From the NCBI RefSeq assembly GCF_016863335.1, contig NZ_BOOR01000031.1, forward strand, positions 62,001 to 126,000: 64,000 bases of DNA, read 5' to 3'. A model generated the notes under the pieces. It searched no databases. It was not told the origin of the DNA and was given only the letters and a program-made list of their open reading frames with translations. The translations under genes and the position numbers were made by a program. Position 1 is the stretch's first letter. The number at the start of each line of letters is the position of its first letter. Positions 26,180-36,316 of this stretch are shown piece by piece. Origin of the DNA: Planotetraspora thailandica (GTDB lineage: Bacteria; Actinomycetota; Actinomycetes; Streptosporangiales; Streptosporangiaceae).

Positions 26180-27328
26180 TCGCAGGCGCGGCGCCAGGCA
26201 GAGGGTGACCGCCACCGAGATTGCCGCCATCACGGCCATCGCGGCCGACGGCGACGTCTGCTCGGCGACGGCGCCCGCGATGGCGGCGCCCACGCCCTGC
26301 ATGGTGAGCAGGCCGGAGGAGTGCAGGCCGAGCGCCTGCCCGCTCAGCTCGTTCGGGGTCAGGGACATCAGACGCTCCTGCAGCAGCAGGCTCGCCGAGT
26401 ATCCGACCGACGCGAGCGCGACGGCCGCCGCCGCGACCGGCAGCGCCGGGTGCACGACGAAGACCAGGTACGGCACCGCGAGTAACAGGCGTAGCGGGGC
26501 GCCGAGCCGTTCCCTCCACCGCTGGGGCATGAACCGGCCGGTCACCGTGTCGCCGGCCAGCATTCCGAGTGCCGCGCAGGCGAACAGAAGTCCGGCGTGC
26601 TCGGGAGCGTACGAGATGTAGAGCGACTCACAACCGACGATCAGCCCGTTGGGCACCCAGAGCGCGAGGTAGACGTATCGGCGGGGCGGCGAGGCCCACA
26701 GCCGGGCATTGGTGCGCCACGTCTCGGCGATCGACGCCCGCCCCGCAGCACGCGGCGGACGGCGGCTGAGCCCGATCCGCGCGACCGCCGCGGCGGCGAG
26801 GTCCAGTGCCGCGGCGGTGAGCAGCGTGCCGTGCGGCGAAAGCGCCGCGACGAGCAGGCCGCCGACCGCGAACCCGCAGATCTGCATGGCGCCGACCGAC
26901 ATGTTGAGCACCGATCGGCCGAGCAGGTACCCGTCCTTCGCGAGGATCTCGTTGAGCAGGCCGTAGCGCACCCCGCCGGCCAGGGCACCGGTCATGCCGA
27001 GGCCGAAGGCGATCGCGAAGACGGCCCAGACGGAAAGTCCCGGGATGGCCAGGGCCGCGGTTCCGACTCCGAAAAGCAGCGCCGTGCCGGCCAGCGCGGC
27101 CCGCGGCGGCAGCCGGTCGGCTGCCGACAAAAGCGTCGCCGCGCCGAGCACCTGGGCGAGCGAGGGGCCGAACACGGCCAGGGCGGACAGCAGCGGTGAG
27201 CCGGTCTCGGTGTAGACCGCTGTGCCCAACGCCAGTCCGCTCACCGTCGAGGCCGCCACCTGCACGGAGACGGTCAGGAACAGCGGCGTGAACTCCGGTG
27301 TCCGGAACAGTTCTCGATACGTACGCAC
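26138..27328 (-). CDS. MFS transporter (12-helix efflux type)
   Basis: 396 residues with about twelve membrane segments and no signal peptide. FGLGMTGALAGGVRYGLLNEIL and ALGMLAGDTVTGRFMPQRWRERLG are typical of drug or macrolide-type efflux MFS proteins. It diverges from the DUF5937/ArsR regulator at 27388, whose operator-like palindrome lies in the shared 59-bp region, so repression by that protein is likely. Substrate unknown. Confidence 0.87.
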   Translation of the reverse strand: MRTYRELFRTPEFTPLFLTVSVQVAASTVSGLALGTAVYTETGSPLLSALAVFGPSLAQVLGAATLLSAADRLPPRAALAGTALLFGVGTAALAIPGLSVWAVFAIAFGLGMTGALAGGVRYGLLNEILAKDGYLLGRSVLNMSVGAMQICGFAVGGLLVAALSPHGTLLTAAALDLAAAAVARIGLSRRPPRAAGRASIAETWRTNARLWASPPRRYVYLALWVPNGLIVGCESLYISYAPEHAGLLFACAALGMLAGDTVTGRFMPQRWRERLGAPLRLLLAVPYLVFVVHPALPVAAAAVALASVGYSASLLLQERLMSLTPNELSGQALGLHSSGLLTMQGVGAAIAGAVAEQTSPSAAMAVMAAISVAVTLCLAPRLRSGRRPRTEAFSPG

Positions 27329-27366
27329 CGGTGCAGTCTCGGCGGACTCGCCGCGGCGGCGTTATT

Positions 27367-27386
27367 GTTTCGCGGGGAGGCGAAAC
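27367..27386. promoter_or_regulatory. Palindrome spanning the ribosome site of the ArsR-like gene
   Basis: GTTTCGC (27367-27373) and GCGAAAC (27380-27386) flank GGGGAG. The dyad covers the Shine-Dalgarno of the regulator and lies ~40 bp upstream of the divergent MFS start codon, so one bound dimer could affect both genes. Confidence 0.5.
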
Positions 27387-27387
27387 G

Positions 27388-28359
27388 ATGGGCTTGTGGG
27401 TGGTCAACGCCGACACTCTCGCGGGAAGCCGCTTCGTCATCTCCCCTCTCGCCGAGACCATGGCGAGCCTGATCACCCTCGTGAACGGGACGGCCGCGCA
27501 TCCCGGGGAGCGGCCGTGGCTCGACGCCCACCGGCCCGCCTACCAGAACCGGCTGGCCGCCGATCCGGACACCGCGCTGCTCCTGTGGGCGTCGATGGGA
27601 CGTGGCTGGATCGCGGACTTCCTCACCCCCACGCCTTCCGGCGACGGCGAGCCGGCCTTCGAGGACGAACTGGCCCGCGTACGTGAGGCCCCGGCCGAGG
27701 CCGTCAAGGACCACCTGGCGGTGTCGCTGCGCGGCCCGCTGCCACGCCGCCTGGACCGGCCCGACCTGGCGCGACGCGCCGCCGGCCTGCTGGAGTGGGT
27801 GTGGACGGAGACGGTCCTTCCGTACTGGCCGAGGCGCCGCCGCGTCATCGAGGCCGAAGTCGTCGCCAGGACCCGGCAACTGGGCGACGGCGGCTGGGCC
27901 GCGGTGCTGGACGACCTGCGTCCCGGGATGCGCTGGCTCGGGAACGGCAAGCTGCAGATCAACGCGCACGACTACCCGCCCAGGGAGATCAGCGGGGCGC
28001 AGCTGTTCCTGGTGCCGGTCACGCCGCGCGCGGGCTGGGTGTCGTGGGACAGTCCGCACCGGTACGCGGTGGTGTACCCGTGCTCGGGCCCGCTGGCCGG
28101 TGGGGGCACGGCGTCGGTGCCGGAATCCCTGGGCAGGCTGCTCGGACCGGCGCGGGCGGGGGTGCTCGTCCTCCTCGGCGCTCCGAAGAGCACGACCCAA
28201 CTCGTGGCGCTGACCGGCCAGGGCTTGGGATCGGTGGGCCGCCACCTCAAGGTCCTGCTCGACGCGGGCCTGGTCGAACGGCGGCGCGCCGGGCGGTCGG
28301 TGCTCTACTACCGGACGCCCGCCGGCGAGGTCGTGGTGAAGGCGGCCGAGCGACGGTAG
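27388..28359 (+). CDS. ArsR-like winged-helix regulator with N-terminal DUF5937-type domain
   Basis: 323 residues from ATG 27388, chosen for the GGGGAGG 7 nt upstream. The first ~230 residues (MGLWVVNADTLAGSRFVISP, AHRPAYQNRLAADPD, LRPGMRWLGNGKLQINAHDY) match the arrangement of DUF5937 proteins. Residues ~255-320 are a winged HTH (VLVLLGAPKSTTQLVALTGQ, GLGSVGRHLKVLLDAGLVER, RRAGRSVLYYRT). Probably represses itself and the MFS gene; the ligand is unknown. Confidence 0.82.
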   Translation: MGLWVVNADTLAGSRFVISPLAETMASLITLVNGTAAHPGERPWLDAHRPAYQNRLAADPDTALLLWASMGRGWIADFLTPTPSGDGEPAFEDELARVREAPAEAVKDHLAVSLRGPLPRRLDRPDLARRAAGLLEWVWTETVLPYWPRRRRVIEAEVVARTRQLGDGGWAAVLDDLRPGMRWLGNGKLQINAHDYPPREISGAQLFLVPVTPRAGWVSWDSPHRYAVVYPCSGPLAGGGTASVPESLGRLLGPARAGVLVLLGAPKSTTQLVALTGQGLGSVGRHLKVLLDAGLVERRRAGRSVLYYRTPAGEVVVKAAERR

Positions 28360-28409
28360 ACGCCGTTCCCCGTGCCGTGATGGGATCGCCGCGATGGAAG
28401 GGAGCAGGC

Positions 28410-28955
28410 ATGCTGATCTACTCGACGATCGCGTCGCTCGACGGTTACACAGCCGATTCAGAAGGCAAGTTCGACTGGGCCGCGCCGGACGAGGAGGTGC
28501 ACGCCTTCGTCAACGACCTGGAGCGCGAGATCGGGACGTACCTGTACGGGCGCCGGATGTACGAGGTCATGCACTTCTGGGAGACGGTTTCCCTCGACGG
28601 GCAGTCGCCCGCGGTGCGAGATTACGCCGGGATATGGCGTTCCGCGGACAAGGTCGTCTATTCGAGCACTCTGCAAACCGTGTCGAGTGCGCGGACGCGG
28701 ATCGAGCCGCGTTTCGACCCCGAGGCCGTCCAGGCGCTGAAAGAGCGCGGGAACGTCAGCGTGGGCGGTCCGACTCTCGCCGCCCACGCGATACGGGCGG
28801 GCCTGGTGGACGAATACCACCTGTTCGTCACGCCCGTCGTCGTGGGCGGAGGCACACCGGTCTTCCCGGAAGGGGTTCGCGCCAGGCTCGACATAGCCGA
28901 TGAGCGCCGCTTCGCCGGCGGCGTTGTGTACCTGCGCTACCGGGCGTCGAGCTGA
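28410..28955 (+). CDS. Dihydrofolate reductase-family (RibD C-terminal-like) protein
   Basis: 181 residues from ATG 28410, with GGAAGGGAG upstream; a longer in-frame extension runs through the previous gene in another frame and is a shadow. [54 protein letters not shown] and [16 protein letters not shown] are hallmarks of the RibD_C/YyaP family of NADPH reductases. It is not a classical folate reductase. It ends 19 bp inside the convergent dehydrogenase gene. Confidence 0.88.
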   Translation: MLIYSTIASLDGYTADSEGKFDWAAPDEEVHAFVNDLEREIGTYLYGRRMYEVMHFWETVSLDGQSPAVRDYAGIWRSADKVVYSSTLQTVSSARTRIEPRFDPEAVQALKERGNVSVGGPTLAAHAIRAGLVDEYHLFVTPVVVGGGTPVFPEGVRARLDIADERRFAGGVVYLRYRASS

Positions 28956-29842
28956 TTTCCGGCCTCCGGCCGAGCCTTGGTGCGCGCCTCGATGGCATGC
29001 AGGACGGCCGCCATGTCGGCGCTCCCGTGCCCCAGCGTGACGGTTTCGTCGAAGAGCGCGTGGCAGACGTCCAGCAGCGGTGACGCCAGGCCGGACCGCC
29101 TGGCCGCTTCGGCGATCAGCCTGTTGTTCTTCAGGACGTCCGCCGCCGCGGCCTGGACGGCGAAGTCCCGGTCCAGCAGCTTCGAGGCCTTTATACGGGA
29201 GACGTCGCTGGCCATCGGACCGGCCCCGAGCACGTCGACGAACCGCTCCCTGTCCAGCCCGTACCGGTCGGCGAAGTGAAACGCCTCCGTGAGACCGGTC
29301 ACCATGGTGATCAGGAAAAGGTTCACTGCGAGCTTCATGAGCAGCGCGTTCGGCACTGGCCCGCAGACGAACGTCGCGTGGCACATCGGTCCGAGCAGCG
29401 GGCGGACCTCCTCCACGGCGGCGTCCTCCCCGGCCAGCATCGCCACGAGGCGACCCGCCTCCGCCGGTTGCCGCGAGCCGGAGACGGGAGCCTCCACGTA
29501 CCTGCCGCCGGCCGTACGGATGTCGGCGTCGAGCCCGGATGAGTACTCCGGAGACGTCGTCCCCATGTGGACGATCGTGTGTCCTGCGACGTTCGCCGCG
29601 AAGTCCGGCGTGCCACGGCCCAGCGTGGAGTCGATCGCGACGCCGTCGGCCAGCATGAGGAAGACCACGCGGGCCGCCAGGAAGACCTCGGCGGGAGTCC
29701 GCGCGACCGTGGCGCCCGCCGCACGAAGAGGCCCGCTCCTGTCGGCGGTGCGGTTCCACACGACGAGATCCGTCCCCGCCCTGGCGAGGTTGAGCGCCAT
29801 GGGCTGCCCCATGACACCGAGGCCGATGAAACCGACGACCAC
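28937..29842 (-). CDS. NAD(P)-dependent beta-hydroxyacid dehydrogenase-like oxidoreductase
   Basis: 301 residues. The Rossmann start [20 protein letters not shown] and VVWNRT (NADP-type) define the 6-phosphogluconate/3-hydroxyisobutyrate dehydrogenase superfamily. [16 protein letters not shown] is the substrate loop, and the general acid Lys is in [11 protein letters not shown]. Imine reductases share this fold and cannot be excluded. It diverges from a TetR gene with a palindromic operator between them. Confidence 0.88.
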   Translation of the reverse strand: MVVGFIGLGVMGQPMALNLARAGTDLVVWNRTADRSGPLRAAGATVARTPAEVFLAARVVFLMLADGVAIDSTLGRGTPDFAANVAGHTIVHMGTTSPEYSSGLDADIRTAGGRYVEAPVSGSRQPAEAGRLVAMLAGEDAAVEEVRPLLGPMCHATFVCGPVPNALLMKLAVNLFLITMVTGLTEAFHFADRYGLDRERFVDVLGAGPMASDVSRIKASKLLDRDFAVQAAAADVLKNNRLIAEAARRSGLASPLLDVCHALFDETVTLGHGSADMAAVLHAIEARTKARPEAGNQLDAR

Positions 29843-29892
29843 CCTGCACCGCCATCTCAGGTCATGCCCCGGGGGACACCGGGCCGTCCGCC

Positions 29893-29908
29893 TATGACAA
29901 CCGTCATA
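29893..29908. promoter_or_regulatory. TetR operator candidate
   Basis: TATGAC-AACC-GTCATA is a perfect 6+4+6 palindrome midway between the dehydrogenase start (29842) and the TetR start (29952), suggesting that the regulator controls both. Confidence 0.6.
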
Positions 29909-29951
29909 ATAGCCCCGACGGCGGGGTCGCTCCTTTCACCTGGAGGTCCAC

Positions 29952-30593
29952 ATGGCGGTGTCCGGACGAGGACCGCGCGAGCGGATGGTCTTCAGCGCGG
30001 CCCAGCTCATACGGCGCGACGGAGTGACCGCGACGGGCATGCGCGACGTGGTCGCGCATGCGCAGGCGCCCCGGGGTTCGCTTCAGCACTACTTCCCGGG
30101 AGGCAAGCGGCAACTCGTCGACGAGGCGGTGGCCTGGGCCGGCCGCTACGCCGCCAAGCGGGTCGCGCGTTTCCTCGACGAGATGCCCGAGCCGTCGCCG
30201 AGCGGGCTGTTCGCCGCGATGGTGCGCCAGTGGACCGACGAGTATCAGACGACCGGGTTCGCAGCCGGATGCCCCGTCGCCGCGGCGACGGTCGACTGCG
30301 CCCATGGCGCCGACGCCACCAGGGAAGCCGCCGCGGCGGCGTTCGCGTGCTGGAGCCAGCCGGTGGCCCAGGCGCTGACGGAGATGGGCGTGCCGGCCGG
30401 GCGGGCCGAGTCGCTCGCCACTCTCATGATCAGCGCACTCGAGGGAGCGATACTGATCGCCAGAGCCGAGCAGGACGTGCGCGCCCTGACCACCGTGGCA
30501 CAGGAACTCGGGCCCCTCCTCGACGCCGCCTCCCGCGGAAGACCCTTCACGCCCGCTGAAGCGAGCGCTCCAGCCGGCGGGAGAGAAACGTGA
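29952..30593 (+). CDS. TetR-family regulator (LmrA/YxaF type)
   Basis: 213 residues, GGAGG at good spacing. HTH: RMVFSAAQLIRRDGVTATGM then RDVVAHAQAPRGSLQHYFPG, with the tyrosine-phenylalanine turn typical of TetR. The C-terminal region FAAGCPVAAATVDCAH matches the LmrA/YxaF ligand domain. Probable target: itself and the divergent dehydrogenase. The 3' end overlaps the convergent permease gene by 47 bp. Confidence 0.9.
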   Translation: MAVSGRGPRERMVFSAAQLIRRDGVTATGMRDVVAHAQAPRGSLQHYFPGGKRQLVDEAVAWAGRYAAKRVARFLDEMPEPSPSGLFAAMVRQWTDEYQTTGFAAGCPVAAATVDCAHGADATREAAAAAFACWSQPVAQALTEMGVPAGRAESLATLMISALEGAILIARAEQDVRALTTVAQELGPLLDAASRGRPFTPAEASAPAGGRET

Positions 30594-31212
30594 GCGGAAG
30601 GCAGATGACGAAGTAGACGACGAGAACCGCCCCCAGGATCGGTATCGCATGGGTGGCACCGGTGGAGAGGGTGAGCCGTTCGATCGAGCGTTGCGACGCC
30701 TGCAGGAGGTCCAGCACGCCGATGACCGTGGCCAGCGAGGTCTGCTGCGTGAGGTTGACGACCAGCCCGACCAGCGGCGGCAGGGCCCGCCGTACCGCCT
30801 GAGGAAAGACCACGTGCCGCATGCGCCGCCCCCAGGGGAAACCCAGCGCCGCGGCCGCGTCGGCCTGGCCGTGGGGCACGGACTGCACCGCTCCGCGTAC
30901 GACTTCCGCGACGTTGGCACTGCCCCACAGGCACAGGCCGATCGCGGCCGCGACGAACGTGTCGAACCTCAGGCCGATGACCGGCAGCACGAAGAAGATG
31001 AAGAAGAGGGTGACGATGATCGGCAGGCCACGCCAGATCTCGACGTAACAGCGCACCGCCAGCCGTACGGCCCTGCTGGGCAGGACGAGCAGCGCGCCCA
31101 GCAGGGTGCCCAGCACCACGCTCACGGCGATGCTCACGGCCGCGAGCGCGAGCGTCGTCACGAGGCCCGTGGCCATGTAGCGGGCCACGGGACCCACCCA
31201 GAGCGGCATCAT
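30547..31212 (-). CDS. Amino acid ABC transporter permease (HisM type)
   Basis: 221 residues from the ATG at 31212, whose A is the last base of the preceding permease stop (TGATG). The EAA loop reads AAAALGFPWGRRMRHVVFPQ; the helix before it has EIWRGLPIIVTLFFIFFVLP. A longer upstream open frame is a shadow of the partner gene. It pairs with the next permease as the membrane channel. Confidence 0.92.
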   Translation of the reverse strand: MMPLWVGPVARYMATGLVTTLALAAVSIAVSVVLGTLLGALLVLPSRAVRLAVRCYVEIWRGLPIIVTLFFIFFVLPVIGLRFDTFVAAAIGLCLWGSANVAEVVRGAVQSVPHGQADAAAALGFPWGRRMRHVVFPQAVRRALPPLVGLVVNLTQQTSLATVIGVLDLLQASQRSIERLTLSTGATHAIPILGAVLVVYFVICLPLTFLSRRLERSLQRA

Positions 31213-31892
31213 CAGTGCCCCCCGGGAATGGCGAAACGACGCTCGACCAGCCCCGCTCCCAGGGAGAAGATCCAGACCAACCCCAGGTAGACGACGCCGA
31301 TGGCGATGAACACCTCGAACGCGCGGAACGTGACGGAGACGATGTCGACAGCGGTGTCGGTCAGCTCCGGATAGCCGATGGCGATCATGAAGGACGAGTT
31401 CTTGAAGACGGAGATGAGGGTGTTGGTCACCGAGGGCAGGGCCGTACGCGTGCCGAGCGGCAGAACGACCCGGCGGAAGGAGGCGAGTTCGGAGAAGCCG
31501 AGGGCCCGGCACGCCTCCACGTATTTCGGGTCGACCGCCTCGAAACCGGCCCGGAAGTTCTCCGCGTTGTAGGCGCCTCCCCACAACACGAGCGAGAGCC
31601 ACCCGACGGTGAAGGCGCTGAGCTTGACCCCGGCCTCGGGCAGGGCGAAGTAGAGGAAGAAGATCTGGACCAGCAGCGGCGTGTTCCGGAACACCTCCAC
31701 GTACGCCCCGATCCCCTGGCGGACGACCGGGATCCGTAACGCGCTCGCCGCACCGAGGAGCCCGCCGACGGCGAGCGCCCCGGCCGTGCCGACGGCACTG
31801 ATGGCGAGCGTGCGGGCGAGGCCCTGCCCGAGCGGGCCGAGGTGAGAGAAGACGAAACCAGGCTCGAAGTCGACGGCCGTCATCGTCCGCAC
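31212..31892 (-). CDS. Amino acid ABC transporter permease (HisQ/GlnP type)
   Basis: 226 residues from GTG 31892, GGGAG four bases upstream; ATG 31883 is possible. EVFRNTPLLVQIFFLYFALP is the conserved first-loop helix and CRALGFSELASFRRVVLPLG the EAA loop. Operon order is ATPase, binding protein, this permease, HisM-type permease. Confidence 0.92.
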   Translation of the reverse strand: MRTMTAVDFEPGFVFSHLGPLGQGLARTLAISAVGTAGALAVGGLLGAASALRIPVVRQGIGAYVEVFRNTPLLVQIFFLYFALPEAGVKLSAFTVGWLSLVLWGGAYNAENFRAGFEAVDPKYVEACRALGFSELASFRRVVLPLGTRTALPSVTNTLISVFKNSSFMIAIGYPELTDTAVDIVSVTFRAFEVFIAIGVVYLGLVWIFSLGAGLVERRFAIPGGH

Positions 31893-31923
31893 ACGACTCC
31901 CGCCCGGCCCGTGTCACACGGCG

Positions 31924-32820
31924 TCAGCACTGGAAGATGTCTCCGGTCGGGTATTCGAGGCTGTTGCCCGGCCGAGGCACGAACTGCTGGAACTGCTGCT
32001 GGACTCCCTTGTCGGTGACCGTCTTCTGGAACGCCGTCCAGAAGTAGTCCTCCGTGCGCATCTTCTCGATGGCGGCGTTCACCCATGTCAGCGTCGCCTT
32101 GTCGCCCTTCCGGACGCCCATGCCCCACGGGCTGCCGGCCTTCTCGTCCCCCACGACCTTCGTGTCGGCGTTCTTCGAGGCCAGTTCGGCGAGCAACGTG
32201 TCGTCCTGGGCGAACGCCACTCCGCGGTTGCTCCGCATGGCCGAGAACGCCTCGCTCGTCTGCGAGAAGGCCACCTGTTTGGCGGTCTTCACGCACTGGG
32301 TCAGCCAGATGCTCGCCGTGGACCCGGTCGTGGTGGTGACCGGCTTGCCCTCCAGGTCGGCGAACGAGGTGATCGGCGAGTCCTTCGGCACCAGGAGCTT
32401 CACGCCGCTGTTGAAGTACGGGGTGGAGAAGTCGACGGTCTTGGCCCGCTCAGGGGTGTAGTTCATCGTCGCGATGATGAGGTCGATGCGCTTGGTCGTG
32501 AGATACGGCACCCGGTTGGCCCCCGTCACACACTCGAGCTTCACGGAGCCGGGCGTGCCGAAGGCGTATTCGCCGAGCCGGTGCGCGATCTCGATCTCGA
32601 ACCCGGATTCCTCGCCGCTCTCGCCGATGTAGCCGAAAGGCGGGTAGTCGCATTTCACGCCGACCGTGAGCTGCCCCTTGCCCTGCACGTCGGCCGGGAG
32701 CGGGGCGCCGACGTCGACCGGCTTGCCCGAGCCTGTGGTGCCGGCTTCTCCCCCGGCGGAACCGCAACCGGCGGCGGCCACCACGAGAAGGGCCAGCAGC
32801 CCGGCGACTTTGGCTTTCAC
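31924..32820 (-). CDS. Amino acid ABC transporter substrate-binding lipoprotein
   Basis: 298 residues from GTG 32820, with AAGGAG 6 nt before it. Signal KVAGLLALLVVAA ends in lipobox AAGCG. The family 3 domain shows VGVKCDYPPFGYIGESG, FEIEIAHRLGEYAFG, RVPYLTTKRIDLIIATMNYT, VDFSTPYFNSGVKLLV and TTTTGSTASIWL. VKCDYPPFGY with an acidic pocket suggests an amino acid ligand; which one cannot be told. Confidence 0.91.
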   Translation of the reverse strand: MKAKVAGLLALLVVAAAGCGSAGGEAGTTGSGKPVDVGAPLPADVQGKGQLTVGVKCDYPPFGYIGESGEESGFEIEIAHRLGEYAFGTPGSVKLECVTGANRVPYLTTKRIDLIIATMNYTPERAKTVDFSTPYFNSGVKLLVPKDSPITSFADLEGKPVTTTTGSTASIWLTQCVKTAKQVAFSQTSEAFSAMRSNRGVAFAQDDTLLAELASKNADTKVVGDEKAGSPWGMGVRKGDKATLTWVNAAIEKMRTEDYFWTAFQKTVTDKGVQQQFQQFVPRPGNSLEYPTGDIFQC

Positions 32821-32870
32821 AACGTACTCCTTCCGCCCGCACGCGGCGGGCACCCCGGACGCGGGCCGGG

Positions 32871-33629
32871 TCATCTCAGAACCTTGCGGAGGAACTGCTG
32901 GGTGCGTGCCTGCTGCGGGTCGTCCAGCACGTCGGCCGGGCGGCCCTGTTCGGCGATGACTCCGCCGTCGATGAAGACCAGGCGGTCGCCGAGCTCCCGG
33001 GCGAAGCCCATTTCGTGAGTGACGCAGAGCATGGTCATGCCCGAGCGCGCGAGGTCGCGCATGACGTCGAGCACCTCGCTCACCAGCTCCGGGTCGAGCG
33101 CGGAGGTGACCTCGTCGAAGAGCATGACGTGGGGGCTCATCATCAGCGCCCGCGCGATGGCGACGCGCTGCTGCTGGCCACCGGACAGCTGCCGCGGGTA
33201 GGCGTCCACCTTGTCGGCCAGCCCGACCCGCGACAGGAGGTCGCCGGCCAGCCGCTCGGCCTCCTGCCTGCCGAGCCCGAGCAGCTTGACCGGCGCGAGG
33301 GTGAGATTGCCCAGCACCGTCAGATGCGGGAACAGGTTGAACTGCTGGAACACCATGCCGATGCGGCGCCGTATCCGGTTGAGGTCCACCTGCGGCCGGG
33401 TGAGGTCCTCCCCTTCCAGGAAGACCTGTCCCGCGGAGATGGGGTCGAGCAGGTTGACGCATCGCAGCAGCGTGCTCTTGCCCCCACCGGACGGGCCGAT
33501 GATGACGACGACCTCACCGCGGGTGACGGCGAGGTCGATTCCCTTGAGAACCTCCAGCTCGCCGAAGGACTTGCGCACCCCGCGCAGCTCGATCACGGGG
33601 TCCTGGTCCGTCGCCGGTGCATGGGTCAT
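32871..33629 (-). CDS. Amino acid ABC transporter ATPase
   Basis: 252 residues, first gene of the operon. Walker [11 protein letters not shown]-loop [15 protein letters not shown], signature [15 protein letters not shown], Walker [15 protein letters not shown] and switch VTHEMGFA. The Walker B Asp-Glu is followed by Val instead of Pro, as in some GlnQ-type proteins. Confidence 0.93.
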   Translation of the reverse strand: MTHAPATDQDPVIELRGVRKSFGELEVLKGIDLAVTRGEVVVIIGPSGGGKSTLLRCVNLLDPISAGQVFLEGEDLTRPQVDLNRIRRRIGMVFQQFNLFPHLTVLGNLTLAPVKLLGLGRQEAERLAGDLLSRVGLADKVDAYPRQLSGGQQQRVAIARALMMSPHVMLFDEVTSALDPELVSEVLDVMRDLARSGMTMLCVTHEMGFARELGDRLVFIDGGVIAEQGRPADVLDDPQQARTQQFLRKVLR

Positions 33630-33664
33630 TCGGTCTCCCTGAACGAGACGAGCAGCTTGGAGGG

Positions 33665-33699
33665 GCGGATCCGCCCGGTGCCGTGCCGGGCGGATCCGC
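33665..33699 (-). terminator. Terminator after the M14 peptidase gene
   Basis: GCGGATCCGCCCGG (33665-33678) and CCGGGCGGATCCGC (33686-33699) form a perfect 14-bp stem with a 7-nt loop, starting 11 bp beyond the peptidase stop and insulating it from the ABC operon. Confidence 0.78.
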
Positions 33700-33709
33700 G
33701 TACGGAGGG

Positions 33710-36316
33710 TCAGCCGGAGATATGGGCGAACTGCTCGGCGTCGAGCTTCTGCGACGGCCCGTAGTACAGGGAGTTGAACACCATCTTCTGCTCGGCGCGG
33801 TTCCAGGTGCGGTACCCGGCCTCGCTGCCGAACGTCACGACGTATCCCTTCCCGACGTGGAAGGCGACGCTGTTGGCCGCGCCGTCGAGGTACTTGCCGC
33901 CGATGAGCCAGCCGCTCTGCAGCTGCTCACCGCTGTCGGGATACTTCCCGACGACCTTGGCGTCGTACTTGGCCGGGTCGGTGATCCGGTACGCCTGGTT
34001 CCCTTCGAACCAGACCGGGTTGCCGGCGGTCATGCCCCAAGCCACGGGGTCGTCGGTGTCGATCTGCTGGCTGAGCAGGGAGCCCGGCGAGTAGAAGGAC
34101 GACGAGTCGTTCGGCAGGACCGGCTCGAGGGGCAGCCCGAGCAGGCTCTGCGCCGTGCTCGTGGCGCTGCCGTACGCGACGAGTGTGCCGCCGTTGGTGA
34201 CGAAGTCGCGCAGCTTGGTCCAGCCGGCGTCGCCCACGCCGTAGGCCCAGCTCCACTCGGGCGGATAGGAGGTCGCGCTCAGCCCGTTGACGATCTTGCT
34301 CCTGGAGACGCCGTCGGGCAGCACGATGGCGTCGTACTTGTCGTTCAGATCACCCTGGTAGTCCTGGGCCGAGATGACCTGGTAGTTCACGTGGTACTGG
34401 TCGAACATCCACATCAGCCAGCCCGACGGCATGTTGTTCGGCGGCTTGTACAGCCCGATCCGGGTGCCCGGCTTGAGCTGCACGCCGGAGACGCCGGGGA
34501 GCTTGGAGATCGTCGACACGGGGATCCCGGTGCTCGCCGACCTGGTCTGCAGGATCCGGCGCGCCTGGTCGGTGGGAGGGATGATGAACGTTCCTGCCGG
34601 GAAGTCACGACCGCCGTCGGTGAACTTCTGGGCCGCGCGGAACGTCGGAACACCCTGCTTCTGCAGGTCGGACACGAACTGGAAGGCCCCGTACGACTCG
34701 GGACCGAGGACGTAGGCGCCGCTCTTGGCGGGAGGGGCGGGCATCGTCACGGGCGCCGGCTTGATCTGCTTAAGCAGCGTGGTGTCGACGGAGAACGGGT
34801 CCTTGACGAGGTCGGCGGTGAAGCCCAGCAGCATCGGCAGCGTCTGCGCTGTCACGTCGTACGGCTCCTGCGGCGGCCCGCCCGGATACTCCGCCAGTTG
34901 CGGGTAGTGCTGCACCTCCAGCAGGGTCTTGGCGAAGCCGCCGTACGGCTGCGCCAGGTGGATCACGTAGGAGCCGGCGGGATAGTCCTTGCCGCCCGCC
35001 GTGAACGCCGTCCGCGCCTGGCGGATCTCGACCGCCCCGGTGTGCAGGATGTCGAGGGCGTCACGCACGGCCTGCGGGTCACGCTGGTTCGCCGGGATGA
35101 CGTACGCGTAGGGGTTGGTCTTCGTGACCGCCCTCTGGCCGACCTTGTAGAAGTTGTACAGCCAGGTGTAGGGGTCGTTGGCCAGGTTCTCGACGCCGCT
35201 GTAGAAGGTGTTCGACGTGTAGTCGAGGATCTGCCGCAGCGTCCAGGTGTTCTGGTCGTAGGGCTCGATGAAGTTCGTGTCGGGTTGCTGGTCGCCGATC
35301 GGACCCGGCCTGGTGTACGGGTAGGCCAGGTTGGAGACGCTGGCCGCCTCGGTGAGGATGCGAACCGAGCCGTGGTAGACCTGGTACTGCCGCGACGGGG
35401 ACCAGTAGTCGTACGTGGTGCCCCACTGGCCGCCCTTGAGCCCGGCGGCGGTCATCCCGCGCTGCATGGCCATGCCGAGCGCGTTGGTCTGCTGGACCGT
35501 GATCGGGTCGATGTTCGGGTCGGACGGCGAGAGGTACGGCGGCGTGAACATCCGCGGCGCACCCGTGCCCGCCTGGTGCGCGTCCTGGAAGACCTGCGGG
35601 TGGTACTTGTTCTGGATCGACACCATCAGGCGGCTCTCGACCTGCGTGAACATGAACCAGTCACGGTTGTCGTCGTGGCCGGTGTACTTCTGGTACAGGT
35701 CGGGATAGGTCCGGTTGTAGTTCGTGTCGGCCGTGGCGTTGAAATAGTCGTTGACCAGGTGGAGCCCGTCCGGGTTCTGGGACGGCACCATCAGGATGAC
35801 CGCGTTGTCGAGGATGTGCCTGATGGCCGGCGAGTTGTCGGTCGCGAGCCGGTGCGCGATCTCGATCATCGCCTGGGAGTTGCCGACCTCGGTCGCGTGG
35901 ATGCCGGCCTGGATGTAGTAGAAGGGCTTTCCCTGCGCCGCGAGCCGCTGCGCCTCTGCTTCGGACAGTCCCCGCGGATCAGCGAGGCGGTCGTTGATCG
36001 CGACGAGGCGGTCGAGGTTGTCGAGGTTCTTCTTGGAACTGATGGTGAGCATCACGTAGGGGTAGCCCAGCGTGGTGTCGCCCACCTTCTCGTAGTTGAC
36101 GCGGTCACTGCCCTTGGCGACGAGCTGGAAGTAGCTCACCATCTTGTCCCACGTCGCAAGATGGCCATCGGAACCGATATGAAAGCCGAAATAGTCGTCT
36201 GGGCGGGGAATGCCGGCCGCCGCCGACGCCCCCGCGCTCGATACGGCACCCGCGGTCGTGACCAGAGTGATCACTGCCACGGTGGAGATCGCGAGCTTCC
36301 GGAGAGATGCGCGCAT
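33710..36316 (-). CDS. Large secreted M14-family zinc metallopeptidase
   Basis: 868 residues from ATG 36316, with AAGGAG just upstream; an ATG nine codons earlier lacks one. A Sec signal ([20 protein letters not shown], ending GASAAAG) is followed by the M14 catalytic domain. The zinc motif is His140-x-x-Glu143 in [13 protein letters not shown], and the third ligand is probably the His of [24 protein letters not shown] is the substrate-arginine region. Residues ~430-868 form a second half ([12 protein letters not shown]-like, [24 protein letters not shown]-like) resembling a class I glutamine-amidotransferase-like fold often found in such long M14 proteins. Likely degrades peptides outside the cell. 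Monocistronic. Confidence 0.88.
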   Translation of the reverse strand: MRASLRKLAISTVAVITLVTTAGAVSSAGASAAAGIPRPDDYFGFHIGSDGHLATWDKMVSYFQLVAKGSDRVNYEKVGDTTLGYPYVMLTISSKKNLDNLDRLVAINDRLADPRGLSEAEAQRLAAQGKPFYYIQAGIHATEVGNSQAMIEIAHRLATDNSPAIRHILDNAVILMVPSQNPDGLHLVNDYFNATADTNYNRTYPDLYQKYTGHDDNRDWFMFTQVESRLMVSIQNKYHPQVFQDAHQAGTGAPRMFTPPYLSPSDPNIDPITVQQTNALGMAMQRGMTAAGLKGGQWGTTYDYWSPSRQYQVYHGSVRILTEAASVSNLAYPYTRPGPIGDQQPDTNFIEPYDQNTWTLRQILDYTSNTFYSGVENLANDPYTWLYNFYKVGQRAVTKTNPYAYVIPANQRDPQAVRDALDILHTGAVEIRQARTAFTAGGKDYPAGSYVIHLAQPYGGFAKTLLEVQHYPQLAEYPGGPPQEPYDVTAQTLPMLLGFTADLVKDPFSVDTTLLKQIKPAPVTMPAPPAKSGAYVLGPESYGAFQFVSDLQKQGVPTFRAAQKFTDGGRDFPAGTFIIPPTDQARRILQTRSASTGIPVSTISKLPGVSGVQLKPGTRIGLYKPPNNMPSGWLMWMFDQYHVNYQVISAQDYQGDLNDKYDAIVLPDGVSRSKIVNGLSATSYPPEWSWAYGVGDAGWTKLRDFVTNGGTLVAYGSATSTAQSLLGLPLEPVLPNDSSSFYSPGSLLSQQIDTDDPVAWGMTAGNPVWFEGNQAYRITDPAKYDAKVVGKYPDSGEQLQSGWLIGGKYLDGAANSVAFHVGKGYVVTFGSEAGYRTWNRAEQKMVFNSLYYGPSQKLDAEQFAHISG

